This document shows, in pieces, positions 46,180 to 54,908 of a stretch of DNA of 64,000 bases (the stretch's first letter is position 1; every line of letters begins with the position of its first letter). Made by a program: the position numbers and the translations under genes. Below the pieces are notes generated by a model, which saw only the letters and a list, made by a program, of their open reading frames with translations, had not been told where the DNA came from and made no database searches. Source of the DNA: an uncultured Saprospiraceae bacterium (GTDB taxonomy: Bacteria > Bacteroidota > Bacteroidia > Chitinophagales > Saprospiraceae); NCBI GenBank assembly GCA_937981555.1, contig CALJOK010000053.1:1-64000 (forward strand), read 5' to 3'.

Positions 46180-46833
46180 ATGAGACTGAAAATACACAAG
46201 GAAGGATATAAAATATTGACTGGTTTAGGTCTTTTCTTTGCAGTAGTCAATTTTTTGGTATTCTGGTATTTTCCGAATGCATTGCAAGTAGTAGGAATCG
46301 TTTCTATGGTTCTATTTCTCTTGGTTCTACAGTTTTTTAGAAACCCAAACAGAGAACTCATCTTAACTGATGACAATATCGTTTATGCACCTGCTGATGG
46401 AAAAATTGTTACGATAGAGGAAGTGGTGGAGAATGAATATTTCAAAACTAAGAAATTGCAAGTTTCCATCTTTATGTCACCTGTCAATGTACATGTGAAT
46501 CGGAACCCGGTAAGTGGAACAGTTAATTACTATAAATATCATCCTGGAAAATATCTCGTAGCATGGCATCCAAAGTCATCGACTGAAAATGAACGAACTA
46601 CGACGGTAATCAATAATAATGGGGAGGAAATTTTACTTCGACAAATTGCTGGTTTCTTAGCCAAAAGAATTGTGAATTATGTAGAAGTTGGACAAGAAGT
46701 AGAGCAAGGGAAGGATATGGGATTTATCAAATTTGGATCAAGAGTAGATTTATATTTGCCATTGAATACCAAAATTGAAGTAGAAATTGGTCAAAAAGTA
46801 AAAGGAAATAAAACGATTTTAGCAAGATTATAA
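46180..46833 (+). CDS. psd: Phosphatidylserine decarboxylase, short (PSD-B-like) type
   Basis: This 217-residue protein has two N-terminal membrane segments (about 15-50) and the decarboxylase core: VYAPADGKIVTIEEV, FMSPVNVHVNRNPVSGTV, YHPGKYLVAWHPKSSTENERT and GFIKFGSRVDLYLP. The GS pair in FGSRVD is the site of self-cleavage that makes the pyruvoyl group. It converts phosphatidylserine to phosphatidylethanolamine. The synthase gene (pssA) is not in the window. Confidence 0.95.
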   Translation: MRLKIHKEGYKILTGLGLFFAVVNFLVFWYFPNALQVVGIVSMVLFLLVLQFFRNPNRELILTDDNIVYAPADGKIVTIEEVVENEYFKTKKLQVSIFMSPVNVHVNRNPVSGTVNYYKYHPGKYLVAWHPKSSTENERTTTVINNNGEEILLRQIAGFLAKRIVNYVEVGQEVEQGKDMGFIKFGSRVDLYLPLNTKIEVEIGQKVKGNKTILARL

Positions 46834-46875
46834 AATTCGTTTTTTATAAATAAAATAAACCACTAGTTTGGTTAC

Positions 46876-46921
46876 TTAAATAAACCTTTCGTGTCATAAT
46901 TCACGAAAGGTTTATTTTTTT
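46876..46921 (+). terminator. Rho-independent terminator of psd
   Basis: A 16-bp perfect stem (AAATAAACCTTTCGTG / CACGAAAGGTTTATTT) with an 8-nt loop is followed by T. Confidence 0.92.
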
Positions 46922-46996
46922 TCTAGACTAGAAAAAAAATGTACTTTTACGTATTAACAAACAAAATCATTTTTTCACTCTTAAATAAATAAAATT

Positions 46997-47854
46997 ATGC
47001 GTTGGCAAGGCAGACAAGGCAGCGACAATGTTGAAGATAGACGAGGCGGCGGTGGCGGTACTCGAGCAGTTGGAGGAATTGGAATTGGTGTGATTATTAT
47101 GGCAATTATCATTCAATTATTGGGTGGTGATGGCTGTGCAGTTATTCAACAAGCAGCAGTTCAACAACCTCAAACTCAACAAACCCAAACTCAAACATCC
47201 GCAGAAGATGATGAATTATCTAAGTTTGTATCAGTAGTATTAAAAGATACCGAACAAATTTGGGGTAAGGTTTTTCCAGAACAATTAGGTCGTAGATATG
47301 AAAATCCAATCTTGGTTCTTTTCACAGGGCAAGTAAGATCTGCTTGTGGAAATGCGAGTGCAGCAACTGGTCCATTTTATTGTCCAGGAGATAATAAGTT
47401 GTACATTGATTTGGCTTTTTATCAACAACTAAAAAATCAATTTAAAGCGCCTGGAGATTTTGCGATGGCTTACGTTGTTGCTCACGAAGTAGGGCATCAC
47501 GTGCAAAATTTATTGGGTTTTACTCAATATGTGCACCAGCAAAAAAGACAAGTCTCTGAAAAGCAATACAATCAATTATCCGTTCGATTAGAGTTGATGG
47601 CAGATTATTTGGCTGGCGTTTGGGCGCATCACAATAGTGAGTTTTTGCAAGAAGGAGATGTCGAAGAAGCGATGCGTGCAGCTCATGCCATCGGAGATGA
47701 TACAATTCAAAAACGAGGAAGAGGATACATCGTTCCGGATTCATTTACTCATGGAACTTCAGAGCAACGAATGGCTTCATTCCGAGCAGGATTGGAAGCT
47801 GGAATTGTAAGTGACGATATTTTAAAAGGATTTTTTACCCAGCGTTTGGACTAA
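46997..47854 (+). CDS. Neutral zinc metallopeptidase (YpfJ family)
   Basis: This 285-residue protein starts MRWQGRQGSDNVEDRRGGGGG, has one membrane segment (about 31-50, IGIGVIIMAIIIQLLGG) and a C-terminal peptidase domain with HEVGHHVQNLLG (HExxH-like zinc site) and the glutamate region RLELMADYLAG. The N-terminal tail before the membrane helix and the domain order are those of the YpfJ/DUF-type zinc metallopeptidase family. Its substrates are unknown. It is a single-gene unit flanked by terminators. Confidence 0.93.
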   Translation: MRWQGRQGSDNVEDRRGGGGGTRAVGGIGIGVIIMAIIIQLLGGDGCAVIQQAAVQQPQTQQTQTQTSAEDDELSKFVSVVLKDTEQIWGKVFPEQLGRRYENPILVLFTGQVRSACGNASAATGPFYCPGDNKLYIDLAFYQQLKNQFKAPGDFAMAYVVAHEVGHHVQNLLGFTQYVHQQKRQVSEKQYNQLSVRLELMADYLAGVWAHHNSEFLQEGDVEEAMRAAHAIGDDTIQKRGRGYIVPDSFTHGTSEQRMASFRAGLEAGIVSDDILKGFFTQRLD

Positions 47855-47874
47855 GATTTTTATAAAATAAATTA

Positions 47875-47919
47875 AAAGTGGTATTAATACAAAATGTATT
47901 GATACCACTTTTTTTTTTC
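47875..47919 (+). terminator. Rho-independent terminator
   Basis: The stem AGTGGTATTAATAC / GTATTGATACCACT (one G-T or mismatch position) is followed by nine T. It closes the metallopeptidase gene. Confidence 0.9.
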
Positions 47920-48036
47920 AAAAAAAAAGGTGCAACTCTTTTCCAAATCAACTGTTCTTTCCAATAACAAAACCGCCATTTTTACGTATTATTTCAAGTG
48001 AAAATATGAGTCACATTTCAAATAAAAATTATTTGT

Positions 48037-48044
48037 ATTTTTGA
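48037..48044 (+). promoter_or_regulatory. -7 box upstream of the BatA-type gene
   Basis: TATTTTTG fits TAnnTTTG and gives a leader of about 80 nt. The -33 box is only a TTT (48017-48019) at 17 nt. Confidence 0.35.
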
Positions 48045-48131
48045 CCACTTTTTAAAAGTGATATATGTGATTGAGTTGATTTGAAAATGAGTTATTCGAA
48101 AACAGATACACTAAAAATATAAACAGATTTT

Positions 48132-50165
48132 ATGCAGTTTTTATATCCATCTTTTTTGTGGGCATTGTTGGCACTAGCCATTCCGATTATTATTCACTTG
48201 TTCTATTTTCGACGATTTAAGAAAGTATATTTTACGAATGTAAAATTCTTAAAGGAAGTCAAAGAGGAAACAAGTGCTCGTCGGAAAGTGCGGAACCTTT
48301 TGGTGTTATTGAGTCGATTGTTTGCGATAGCGATGTTGGTTTTTGCTTTTGCTCAACCCTTCATTCCTCAGGATACGGAGGTTCAAAAAGGAGATAAATC
48401 AGTTAGTGTCTTTATTGATAACTCATTCAGTATGAATGCATTGAGTGAAGATGTGCCTTTGATTGAAAAAGCAAAACAACGGGCTCGGGAAGTTGTCAAC
48501 GCCTACTCTGTGGAAGATCGTTTTCAAATTTTAACCAATGAATTTGAAGGGAGACATCAAAGGTTAGTGAGTAAAGAGGATGCATTGGCTTTGATCGATG
48601 AAGTCAAAACGACTCCATCGGTAAAAGAAATTTCTAAAACTTTAACAAGACAATTGCAAGCACTCAATACAGGAAAAATAGAAAATAAAACAGCTTACGT
48701 TATTTCTGATTTTCAAAAAAATATTACTGACTTCCAAAATTTCTCTGATACAACAATGGAAGTGAATTTGATTCCATTGCAATCTGTCCAAGAGAAAAAT
48801 ATTAGTATAGATTCGGCTTATTTTGATTCGCCGGTTCAGATGTTGAATCAAACAAATACGCTAGTGATCAAAGTGAGAAATCATAGCGATCAGGTAGCTG
48901 AGAATGTTCGATTGTCGCTTCGTCATGAAGGGCAAACTAAACCTGTCGGAACACTTACCATTCCAGCACGAGCATCAAAAACGGATACGATTAATATTAC
49001 CATTTTAAGAACGGGCTGGCATGAAGCGGAGTTGACGATTACGGATTACCCAGTTCAGTTTGATGACACTTATTACTTTAGTTTTAATGTTGCTGAGGAG
49101 ATTAATACACTCGTGATAAATGAAGCGACTGGCAATAAATATTTAGATGCAGCCTTCAAAGGAATCAGTTATTTTAAAGTGACGAATCAACAAAGTCGAA
49201 GTTTGGATTATGCTAAATTTCCTTCGTATCAATTGATCGTGATGAATGGTTTGATTAACGTTTCATCTGGTCTAGCATCAGAGTTGAAACAGTATGTGAG
49301 CAATGGTGGAAACTTGTTAGTTTTTCCAGGAGTGAATTCAAATGTAAGTTCTTATAAAACATTCTTGAATGAATTTCCAGCCAACGAATTAGTGTCTTTG
49401 GAAAGAACGGAACGCAACGTTTCAGATGTGAACACAGAAGAATTTATTTTTAAAGATGTCTTTGAAAATAGAAGTGCAAATCTGAAATTACCTGTTACCA
49501 AAGTGAATTATAAAATGACCAACTTTGGTGGAAGAGGTGAAGAACGATTGTTGAGTTACCGAGATGGAAGTGCATTTTTGAGTAAGTATCGAAAGGAGCA
49601 AGGGAACCTTTATTTGTGTGCAGCCCCGCTTGACGAAGACCAAAGTAACTTGGTGAGGAATGCTGAAATTTTTGTTCCAATGTTATATAAGATGGCCATC
49701 TCAACGGCGAAAGATAATCGCATCGCTTATACGATTGGGAAAGATGAAGTCATTGAATCTAACAATGCTTTTACGGGGACTGGCGAAATGAAATATAAAT
49801 TAAAAGGAAAGGCCGAAGAGTTTATTCCTGTGCAGAGAGCAATCGGAAGTAAAGTAGTTTTAGGGATTAATAATCAAATTTCACAAGCAGGATTTTATAA
49901 TCTATATTTAAATCCTACGGAAAAGTTAGATGAGTTTGCTTTTAATTTTGATCGAAAAGAATCGAACTTGGATTATTATAATTCGACAGACTTGGCAGAT
50001 GTAGCTGGTGATAGAGTTCAAATTATTGAAGGTACAACTGCCGTTGACATTACTCAATTAATTGGAGAACGAAGTCGAGGTATTGTCATGTGGAGATGGT
50101 TTATAATTGCGGCATTAATATTTTTAATTATCGAAGCATTGTTACTTCGGTTTTGGAAAGTGTAA
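48132..50165 (+). CDS. BatA-domain / vWA-like membrane protein
   Basis: This 677-residue protein starts with the aerotolerance-regulator N-terminal (BatA) domain (MQFLYPSFLWALLALAIPIIIHLFYFRRFK), including two membrane segments. A vWA-like domain follows (about 85-210; VFIDNSFSMNA replaces the usual DxSxS). Then come CARDB-like beta domains, a glutamine-amidotransferase-like segment (LVVMNGLINVSSGLASELKQYVSNGGNLLVFPG) and a C-terminal membrane helix (655-673). Related proteins are common in Bacteroidota but poorly characterised. The neighbouring genes are mostly membrane and glycan genes. Confidence 0.85.
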   Translation: MQFLYPSFLWALLALAIPIIIHLFYFRRFKKVYFTNVKFLKEVKEETSARRKVRNLLVLLSRLFAIAMLVFAFAQPFIPQDTEVQKGDKSVSVFIDNSFSMNALSEDVPLIEKAKQRAREVVNAYSVEDRFQILTNEFEGRHQRLVSKEDALALIDEVKTTPSVKEISKTLTRQLQALNTGKIENKTAYVISDFQKNITDFQNFSDTTMEVNLIPLQSVQEKNISIDSAYFDSPVQMLNQTNTLVIKVRNHSDQVAENVRLSLRHEGQTKPVGTLTIPARASKTDTINITILRTGWHEAELTITDYPVQFDDTYYFSFNVAEEINTLVINEATGNKYLDAAFKGISYFKVTNQQSRSLDYAKFPSYQLIVMNGLINVSSGLASELKQYVSNGGNLLVFPGVNSNVSSYKTFLNEFPANELVSLERTERNVSDVNTEEFIFKDVFENRSANLKLPVTKVNYKMTNFGGRGEERLLSYRDGSAFLSKYRKEQGNLYLCAAPLDEDQSNLVRNAEIFVPMLYKMAISTAKDNRIAYTIGKDEVIESNNAFTGTGEMKYKLKGKAEEFIPVQRAIGSKVVLGINNQISQAGFYNLYLNPTEKLDEFAFNFDRKESNLDYYNSTDLADVAGDRVQIIEGTTAVDITQLIGERSRGIVMWRWFIIAALIFLIIEALLLRFWKV

Positions 50166-50176
50166 CTTTAGTTTAT

Positions 50177-50198
50177 GCCACGGTTCCAAAACTGTGGC
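50177..50198. repeat. Short hairpin downstream of the BatA-type gene
   Basis: GCCACGGTT and AACTGTGGC enclose CCAA; one base pair is mismatched. No T-tract follows. It may be a relative of the inverted-repeat elements elsewhere in the window. Confidence 0.5.
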
Positions 50199-50261
50199 GC
50201 GATTATTCAGAGGTGCAATCTTACATCTAAAAAATCAAAATAGATTTTTTACCAAAACAAA

Positions 50262-51833
50262 ATGGAAAATTTCCTTTTAAATAATCGTGATACACTTGAA
50301 AGTGTACCACGGTGGGAGCATCTCCTTTCCCTTTTGGCAGCCTATCTTTTTTTACTTTCTTGGAATGGATATATTTATGGTCATGGCGATATGATTGAAT
50401 TATTGCCTTATGCTAAGTGGTTGATTGACAGTACCTTATATTCAAAAGACTTTTTTATTCAACATATTTCTGCGCAAAGTATCAATGAAAGATATATCCT
50501 CGCTTACCTCTTTTCTCTGTTTGGGAAATGGATGCCGCAAGTTGCTTTGGTGCTTCATTTGATCTGCGGATTATTTTTATTGGAAGGATTATTTCGAGTG
50601 GCAAAAATATTTATTCAATCAAGAGGATTGATTTGGTTAGCGATTTTGATTCCATTTATTCCTTTAATGAATTGGAATTTGGGAGGGAATGAAATGTATA
50701 TTCCACTCATCACGTCTAGTACAGTTGCTAAAGTTTTCGGTATATGGGCGATTTATTTTTTTCTAAAAAAAGAGAATTCTGGAAGAGATAACTGGTACGT
50801 GTATATATTGTTATCAGTTGCTACTTTTATTCAACCATTAGTTGGATTACAATTGTTTTTAATGATGACAGGTACACGTGTGTTGATTGTTGTTTTTAGT
50901 AAGAAGATAGAATGGAAAATGTTTTTGCCAATTCTGTTTTATGTTTTGACAGGAGGTGTTTGGGTGTTTTGGTTGCAACGAGATTTTGCGGAAGGAGGAA
51001 TAGACAATCGATTACTTTTTGATTTTTTAGAGTTTCGATTACCTCATCATTTTATCCCAACTTATTTTTCTAAGAAAGCAGCTGTTGTACTTTTACCATT
51101 GTTCGGATGGAGTTTATTTTTTTATCATAAAAAAAATAAAACTGTTTTTTGGATGTTTGTTTTGACTCTTTTGGGGATGTTGATTTATACGATTGGAGTA
51201 GAAGTTTCGGAGAGCTCGACGATTGTTTCTTCGCAATGGTTTAAGACGACGATTTGGTTAAAATCACTTTCCGTAATTGCACTATTTTCTTTTTTGGAAA
51301 ATAAGCTACCCGTTTTGCAAAAAGAATTTTTCCAAAAAATCTGCACTTGGGGATTACTAACGATAGGAGCTATTTCGATTGTAATGATTTTAAATCCTGT
51401 TTCTATTTTTAAAACAAAAACTTACGATTTCTTTTTTCTCAATAAAAAAAATGCGGAGATTGAAATCGCAGAAATCGCCAAAGCAAATACTCCTAAAGAT
51501 GCACTTTTTATCATTCCAATGAATCATACTCATTTTAAAAATTATAGCGAACGTAGCACTTATATTGATTACAAAGCGGTGATTCATCGGAAGTCGATTA
51601 TTCCAATTTGGTACGAAAGAATCCAAGAAATTTACGATGTAAATATCGAAACGAGACAATCTGGAAAAGATAATGTGATGATAGGAAATCAGAATTTTAG
51701 AAATTTAACTATGGATGATTTACGTCGTTTTTCTCAAAAAGGCATTCAATATTTATTGACTTTTAAGGAGGTCGATTTACCTTTGGAAAGAGTGGGAGAG
51801 AATCCAAATTTCATAATTTACAAATTACCGTAA
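50262..51833 (+). CDS. Multi-span membrane protein of unknown function
   Basis: This 523-residue protein has about ten membrane segments between residues 20 and 385, an early acidic loop (YIYGHGDMIELLPY) and a soluble C-terminal domain (about 400-523; TPKDALFIIPMNHTHFKNYSERSTY, IPIWYERI). The layout resembles DUF6798-type proteins and GT-C-fold glycosyltransferases, and the acidic GHGD..E motif in the first loop fits such a role. The activity is not established. Confidence 0.6.
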   Translation: MENFLLNNRDTLESVPRWEHLLSLLAAYLFLLSWNGYIYGHGDMIELLPYAKWLIDSTLYSKDFFIQHISAQSINERYILAYLFSLFGKWMPQVALVLHLICGLFLLEGLFRVAKIFIQSRGLIWLAILIPFIPLMNWNLGGNEMYIPLITSSTVAKVFGIWAIYFFLKKENSGRDNWYVYILLSVATFIQPLVGLQLFLMMTGTRVLIVVFSKKIEWKMFLPILFYVLTGGVWVFWLQRDFAEGGIDNRLLFDFLEFRLPHHFIPTYFSKKAAVVLLPLFGWSLFFYHKKNKTVFWMFVLTLLGMLIYTIGVEVSESSTIVSSQWFKTTIWLKSLSVIALFSFLENKLPVLQKEFFQKICTWGLLTIGAISIVMILNPVSIFKTKTYDFFFLNKKNAEIEIAEIAKANTPKDALFIIPMNHTHFKNYSERSTYIDYKAVIHRKSIIPIWYERIQEIYDVNIETRQSGKDNVMIGNQNFRNLTMDDLRRFSQKGIQYLLTFKEVDLPLERVGENPNFIIYKLP

Positions 51834-51834
51834 A

Positions 51835-51889
51835 ACGACTCTCCGAGTCGTAATAAATTGCGGGTTTTGACAACGACTTAGAGAGTCGT
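51835..51889. repeat. Nested inverted-repeat element between convergent genes
   Basis: ACGACTCTCCGAGTCGT (51835-51851) and ACGACTTAGAGAGTCGT (51873-51889) are each internally palindromic and also pair with each other. The element starts 2 nt after the stop codon at 51831-51833 and ends 10 nt before the next gene's stop. Architecture matches 870-929 and 4037-4102. Confidence 0.8.
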
Positions 51890-51898
51890 CCTAGGGTG

Positions 51899-52282
51899 TT
51901 ACGATAATTTTTTCAATAAATTAAAAATAGCAATCGGCCAACTCTCCTTTTGAATCGCTTCCAATTCACCACCATCCAACCAAGTCCCTTCGCAATGTTC
52001 ACAGTAATCAATCACGACATTTTCATCTCGAGGATGTTCTGCCTTTTTCATCATTGGATGATCACCACAGGATGGACAATTGAGAGGTGTTAATTGTTCG
52101 TATTCTGTACAAAGGTTTCGCCACTCAAATAAGACTGGTTCAGAAATATTTTCAAGAAGATTTAATTCCCCTTTATCAAACCAAAGTCCTTCGCAAGATG
52201 GGCAAGTTTCAATTTCGATTTGACCATTTCGTTCAACGATAGTTTTATTTTCTAGACGGGTTTGGCAGCGAGGACAATTCAT
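51899..52282 (-). CDS. Double zinc-ribbon protein (zf-TFIIB type)
   Basis: This 127-residue protein contains two zinc ribbons in tandem: CPRC...CPSCEGLWFDKGEL (residues 4-45) and CPSCG...YCEHCEGTWLDGGEL (about 69-109). The pattern CxxC-x(n)-CxxCxGxWxDxGEL is that of the zf-TFIIB domain family found in bacteria. The role is unknown. It converges with the membrane-protein gene at 50262-51833. Confidence 0.88.
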   Translation of the reverse strand: MNCPRCQTRLENKTIVERNGQIEIETCPSCEGLWFDKGELNLLENISEPVLFEWRNLCTEYEQLTPLNCPSCGDHPMMKKAEHPRDENVVIDYCEHCEGTWLDGGELEAIQKESWPIAIFNLLKKLS

Positions 52283-52434
52283 ATCTTTGATTTTTTCGAC
52301 AAGTTAGGTGCAAAATTTCTTTTTTCAAAAAAAGAAATTAAATATGCTTTTTGGATTGCACATTGAAAATTTCGCTACTTGAAAAAAATAAATAATAAAA
52401 CCCTCTTACATTCTAATAAGTAAAACTCAGGTGG

Positions 52435-52442
52435 TATTTTTG
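52435..52442 (+). promoter_or_regulatory. -7 box of the dihydroorotase-like gene
   Basis: TATTTTTG fits TAnnTTTG. A degenerate -33 box (TTC, 52411-52413) lies 21 nt upstream. The predicted leader is about 17 nt. Confidence 0.4.
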
Positions 52443-52464
52443 CACGAATTTTAAAGTAGTAAAA

Positions 52465-53730
52465 ATGCTATTAATAAAAAATGTAACCATTCTAGATTCT
52501 CGTTCCAAGCATCATGGAAAAAAACGAGACATTCATATCCGTAACGGAAAGATTGAAAGTATCAAAGCCAAAATTGATATTCCAAAAGTGAAAGTGCTTG
52601 ATGGCACAGGCGCAATGGTTTCTATCGGTTGGTTAGATGTTGGAGTTCAGACAGGTGACCCTGGTTATGAACATCGCGAAGATTTACAAACTGTTTCAGC
52701 TGCAGCAGCGGCAGGTGGATATACTGGAATTGCTTGTTGGCCGAATACTTCTCCATCGATTCATTCGAAGTCGGAAGTTTTGTATTTGAAAAATACGGCC
52801 AAAAACAATCTAGTTGACTTATTTCCAATTGGGGCAGTTTCTAAAAATTGTGAAGGTGTGGATATTACGGAAATGTATGATATGCATCACTCAGGTGCGG
52901 TCGCATTTTCTGATGGTAAAAAGGCTATTCAAAATAGTGGTTTGATGATGCGAGCTTTGCAATATGTCAAGGCATTCGAAGGTACAGTGATGAATCATCC
53001 ACATAATTCTGACATTGCTGGAAATGGTCAAATGCATGAAGGGAAAAATAGTACTTCACTTGGTATGAAAGGAATACCTCGATTGGCCGAAGAGTTGATG
53101 GTGCAACGGGATATTTACTTGGTAGAATACACCGATTCAAAATTGCACTTGTCAAATATTTCGAGCGAAACATCAGAAAATTTGGTGGCAGCTGCGAAGC
53201 AAAAAAAATTAAAAGTTACTGCTTCTGTATCCATTATGAATTTGATTTTTTCCGATGAAAAATTAACGGATTTTGATACTCAATTTAAAGTGATTCCACC
53301 TTTGCGAGAAGCAAGTGATATTAAAGCGTTGCAAAAAGGGTTGAAAAATGGAACCATAGATATTATCACATCCAATCATAGACCGGTCGAAGAGGAAGGG
53401 AAAAATTTAGAATTTTTTAATGCAGATTTTGGCGCATTAGGCTTACAAACGACTTACTCACTTTATAATACCCACTTGACGAAAGTGATTGGAGTGGAAG
53501 ACTTTTTGGAAAAAGTAGCAGTCCAACCACGACAATTATTGAATATTGATTTGCCAAAAATAGAGGAAGGAGCGGAAGCAAACTTAACTATTTTCCATCC
53601 TGATCATGAATGGACTTTTTCAAAAAAAGATATTTTATCTAAGTCAAAAAATTCACCGATGATTGGAATGGAGTTAAAGGGGAAAGTACTAGGCGTAGTG
53701 AATAATGGAAAATCAAAGTTATTTATTTAA
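52465..53730 (+). CDS. Dihydroorotase-like amidohydrolase lacking the metal site
   Basis: This 421-residue protein has the class I dihydroorotase fold (IKNVTILD start, GIACWPNTSPSIHS, IGAVSKNCEGVDITEM, DFGALGLQTTY). The metal motif is altered: where active enzymes have DxHxHxR, this has DVGVQTG (58-64), so both His ligands and the substrate Arg are lost. Near the C-terminus the conserved TDH is SNH. It is probably not a working dihydroorotase. Similar inactive homologues are typical of this phylum and may have another role, such as a partner in pyrimidine synthesis. The genes after it are DUF4199-like and glycosyltransferase genes. Confidence 0.85.
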   Translation: MLLIKNVTILDSRSKHHGKKRDIHIRNGKIESIKAKIDIPKVKVLDGTGAMVSIGWLDVGVQTGDPGYEHREDLQTVSAAAAAGGYTGIACWPNTSPSIHSKSEVLYLKNTAKNNLVDLFPIGAVSKNCEGVDITEMYDMHHSGAVAFSDGKKAIQNSGLMMRALQYVKAFEGTVMNHPHNSDIAGNGQMHEGKNSTSLGMKGIPRLAEELMVQRDIYLVEYTDSKLHLSNISSETSENLVAAAKQKKLKVTASVSIMNLIFSDEKLTDFDTQFKVIPPLREASDIKALQKGLKNGTIDIITSNHRPVEEEGKNLEFFNADFGALGLQTTYSLYNTHLTKVIGVEDFLEKVAVQPRQLLNIDLPKIEEGAEANLTIFHPDHEWTFSKKDILSKSKNSPMIGMELKGKVLGVVNNGKSKLFI

Positions 53731-53754
53731 GTAAGGTTTTAGAATAACTGAATT

Positions 53755-54237
53755 ATGACAAAACCAAATTCCGAAGTAAAATTACCGACTCCATTCCGAA
53801 CCGCATTTCGATTTGCGCTTCTGCTACTTTCAGTAACGATAACTTTAGAATTGAGTAAATATTTTATGGGGTGGGGTAATTCAGATTCCTCAGATGAAGG
53901 AGTAATTTACATAATTTATACTTTGACTTTTGCGATCTCCATTGCGGTAGTAATGATAATGTTGAAGAGCCATCGGGACAAAGAATTATTCGGATTTATC
54001 TCACATAAAAGAACCATCGTTCTAGCTTTTTGGATGGGATTGTTTTATGGAATATTGGCAGCAACTTGGAATTTTATTTTTAGAAATTTTATTGCAAAAG
54101 AAGTTATGTCAGGTGAAAATGTTTTAGAGGCAAATTCTTTTTATATCCTTTTAAGTAGTTTGATAACCATCGTTTTGCTTGGGGCAGTTTTAGGGATTTT
54201 TGTAAAAAGAGATCGCCCAACAATTAACAATAAATGA
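53755..54237 (+). CDS. DUF4199-type membrane protein
   Basis: This 160-residue protein has four membrane segments (about 16-36, 47-68, 85-108 and 127-150) and a charged, hydrophilic N-terminal tail. The layout and position after the dihydroorotase-like gene match DUF4199 proteins of Bacteroidota. The function is unknown. The gene starts 24 nt after the upstream stop, so co-transcription is likely. Confidence 0.75.
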   Translation: MTKPNSEVKLPTPFRTAFRFALLLLSVTITLELSKYFMGWGNSDSSDEGVIYIIYTLTFAISIAVVMIMLKSHRDKELFGFISHKRTIVLAFWMGLFYGILAATWNFIFRNFIAKEVMSGENVLEANSFYILLSSLITIVLLGAVLGIFVKRDRPTINNK

Positions 54238-54280
54238 TAAACCTAGTTTCGCAAAACTCAATTTTCTAAAAAAAAAGACT

Positions 54281-54823
54281 TTGAATAAGATAGCAATCAA
54301 GTACGGAATTTTTACAGGATTTGGAGTGATACTCTATATGTTGGCATTTTACTTTTATGATAAAGCAAGCATGCGAAGTCCTGAGGTAATTTGGTCAACC
54401 ATGATTTTGTATTTGGTAGGAATGTTTTGGGCAACCCTCAAAGTCCACCGGATGGAAGGAAGTTCCAATCACTCCATCGGAAGTATTTTGGAAAATGCAA
54501 AAAATGAAGAAAAAGAATCTTCTTTGCGAAATTTGGTCTCGACTCCATTTATTGTTTTTTTAATTACGAATGCCTATTTCATATTTTTCTTTTGGTGGAT
54601 TATGAATGTGTACGATGCTGAATTATTGCAAATTCACCAAGAGTTGACGCATCAAGAGATGTTGGGATTTCACAAAGGATCTGATAAGATTTCCGAGGTT
54701 AGGAAAAATGTTCTTGATGATTATACTCCAACTTTTGGAGCATCGGTTACGAAATATGTGATGGGAGCGATTGGTGGTTTTATATTGTCATTTTTGATGG
54801 CATTGGTGGTTAGAAGAACTTAA
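54281..54823 (+). CDS. Small membrane protein, DUF4199-like
   Basis: This 180-residue protein has four membrane segments (about 8-27, 38-52, 90-111 and 158-178) with a charged loop between the second and third. It is similar in topology to the protein encoded just upstream and may be a divergent paralogue. The start codon appears to be TTG at 54281 (NKIAIKYGIF). The next in-frame ATG would remove the first membrane segment, so the TTG start is preferred. Confidence 0.65.
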   Translation: MNKIAIKYGIFTGFGVILYMLAFYFYDKASMRSPEVIWSTMILYLVGMFWATLKVHRMEGSSNHSIGSILENAKNEEKESSLRNLVSTPFIVFLITNAYFIFFFWWIMNVYDAELLQIHQELTHQEMLGFHKGSDKISEVRKNVLDDYTPTFGASVTKYVMGAIGGFILSFLMALVVRRT

Positions 54824-54908
54824 ATTATTGAGATAACACGCCGAAACAAGAACCGCTTTTTTATCGTTATACTTACTAACGATTTTAAAGTAAAAAACAA
54901 AAATAGAA

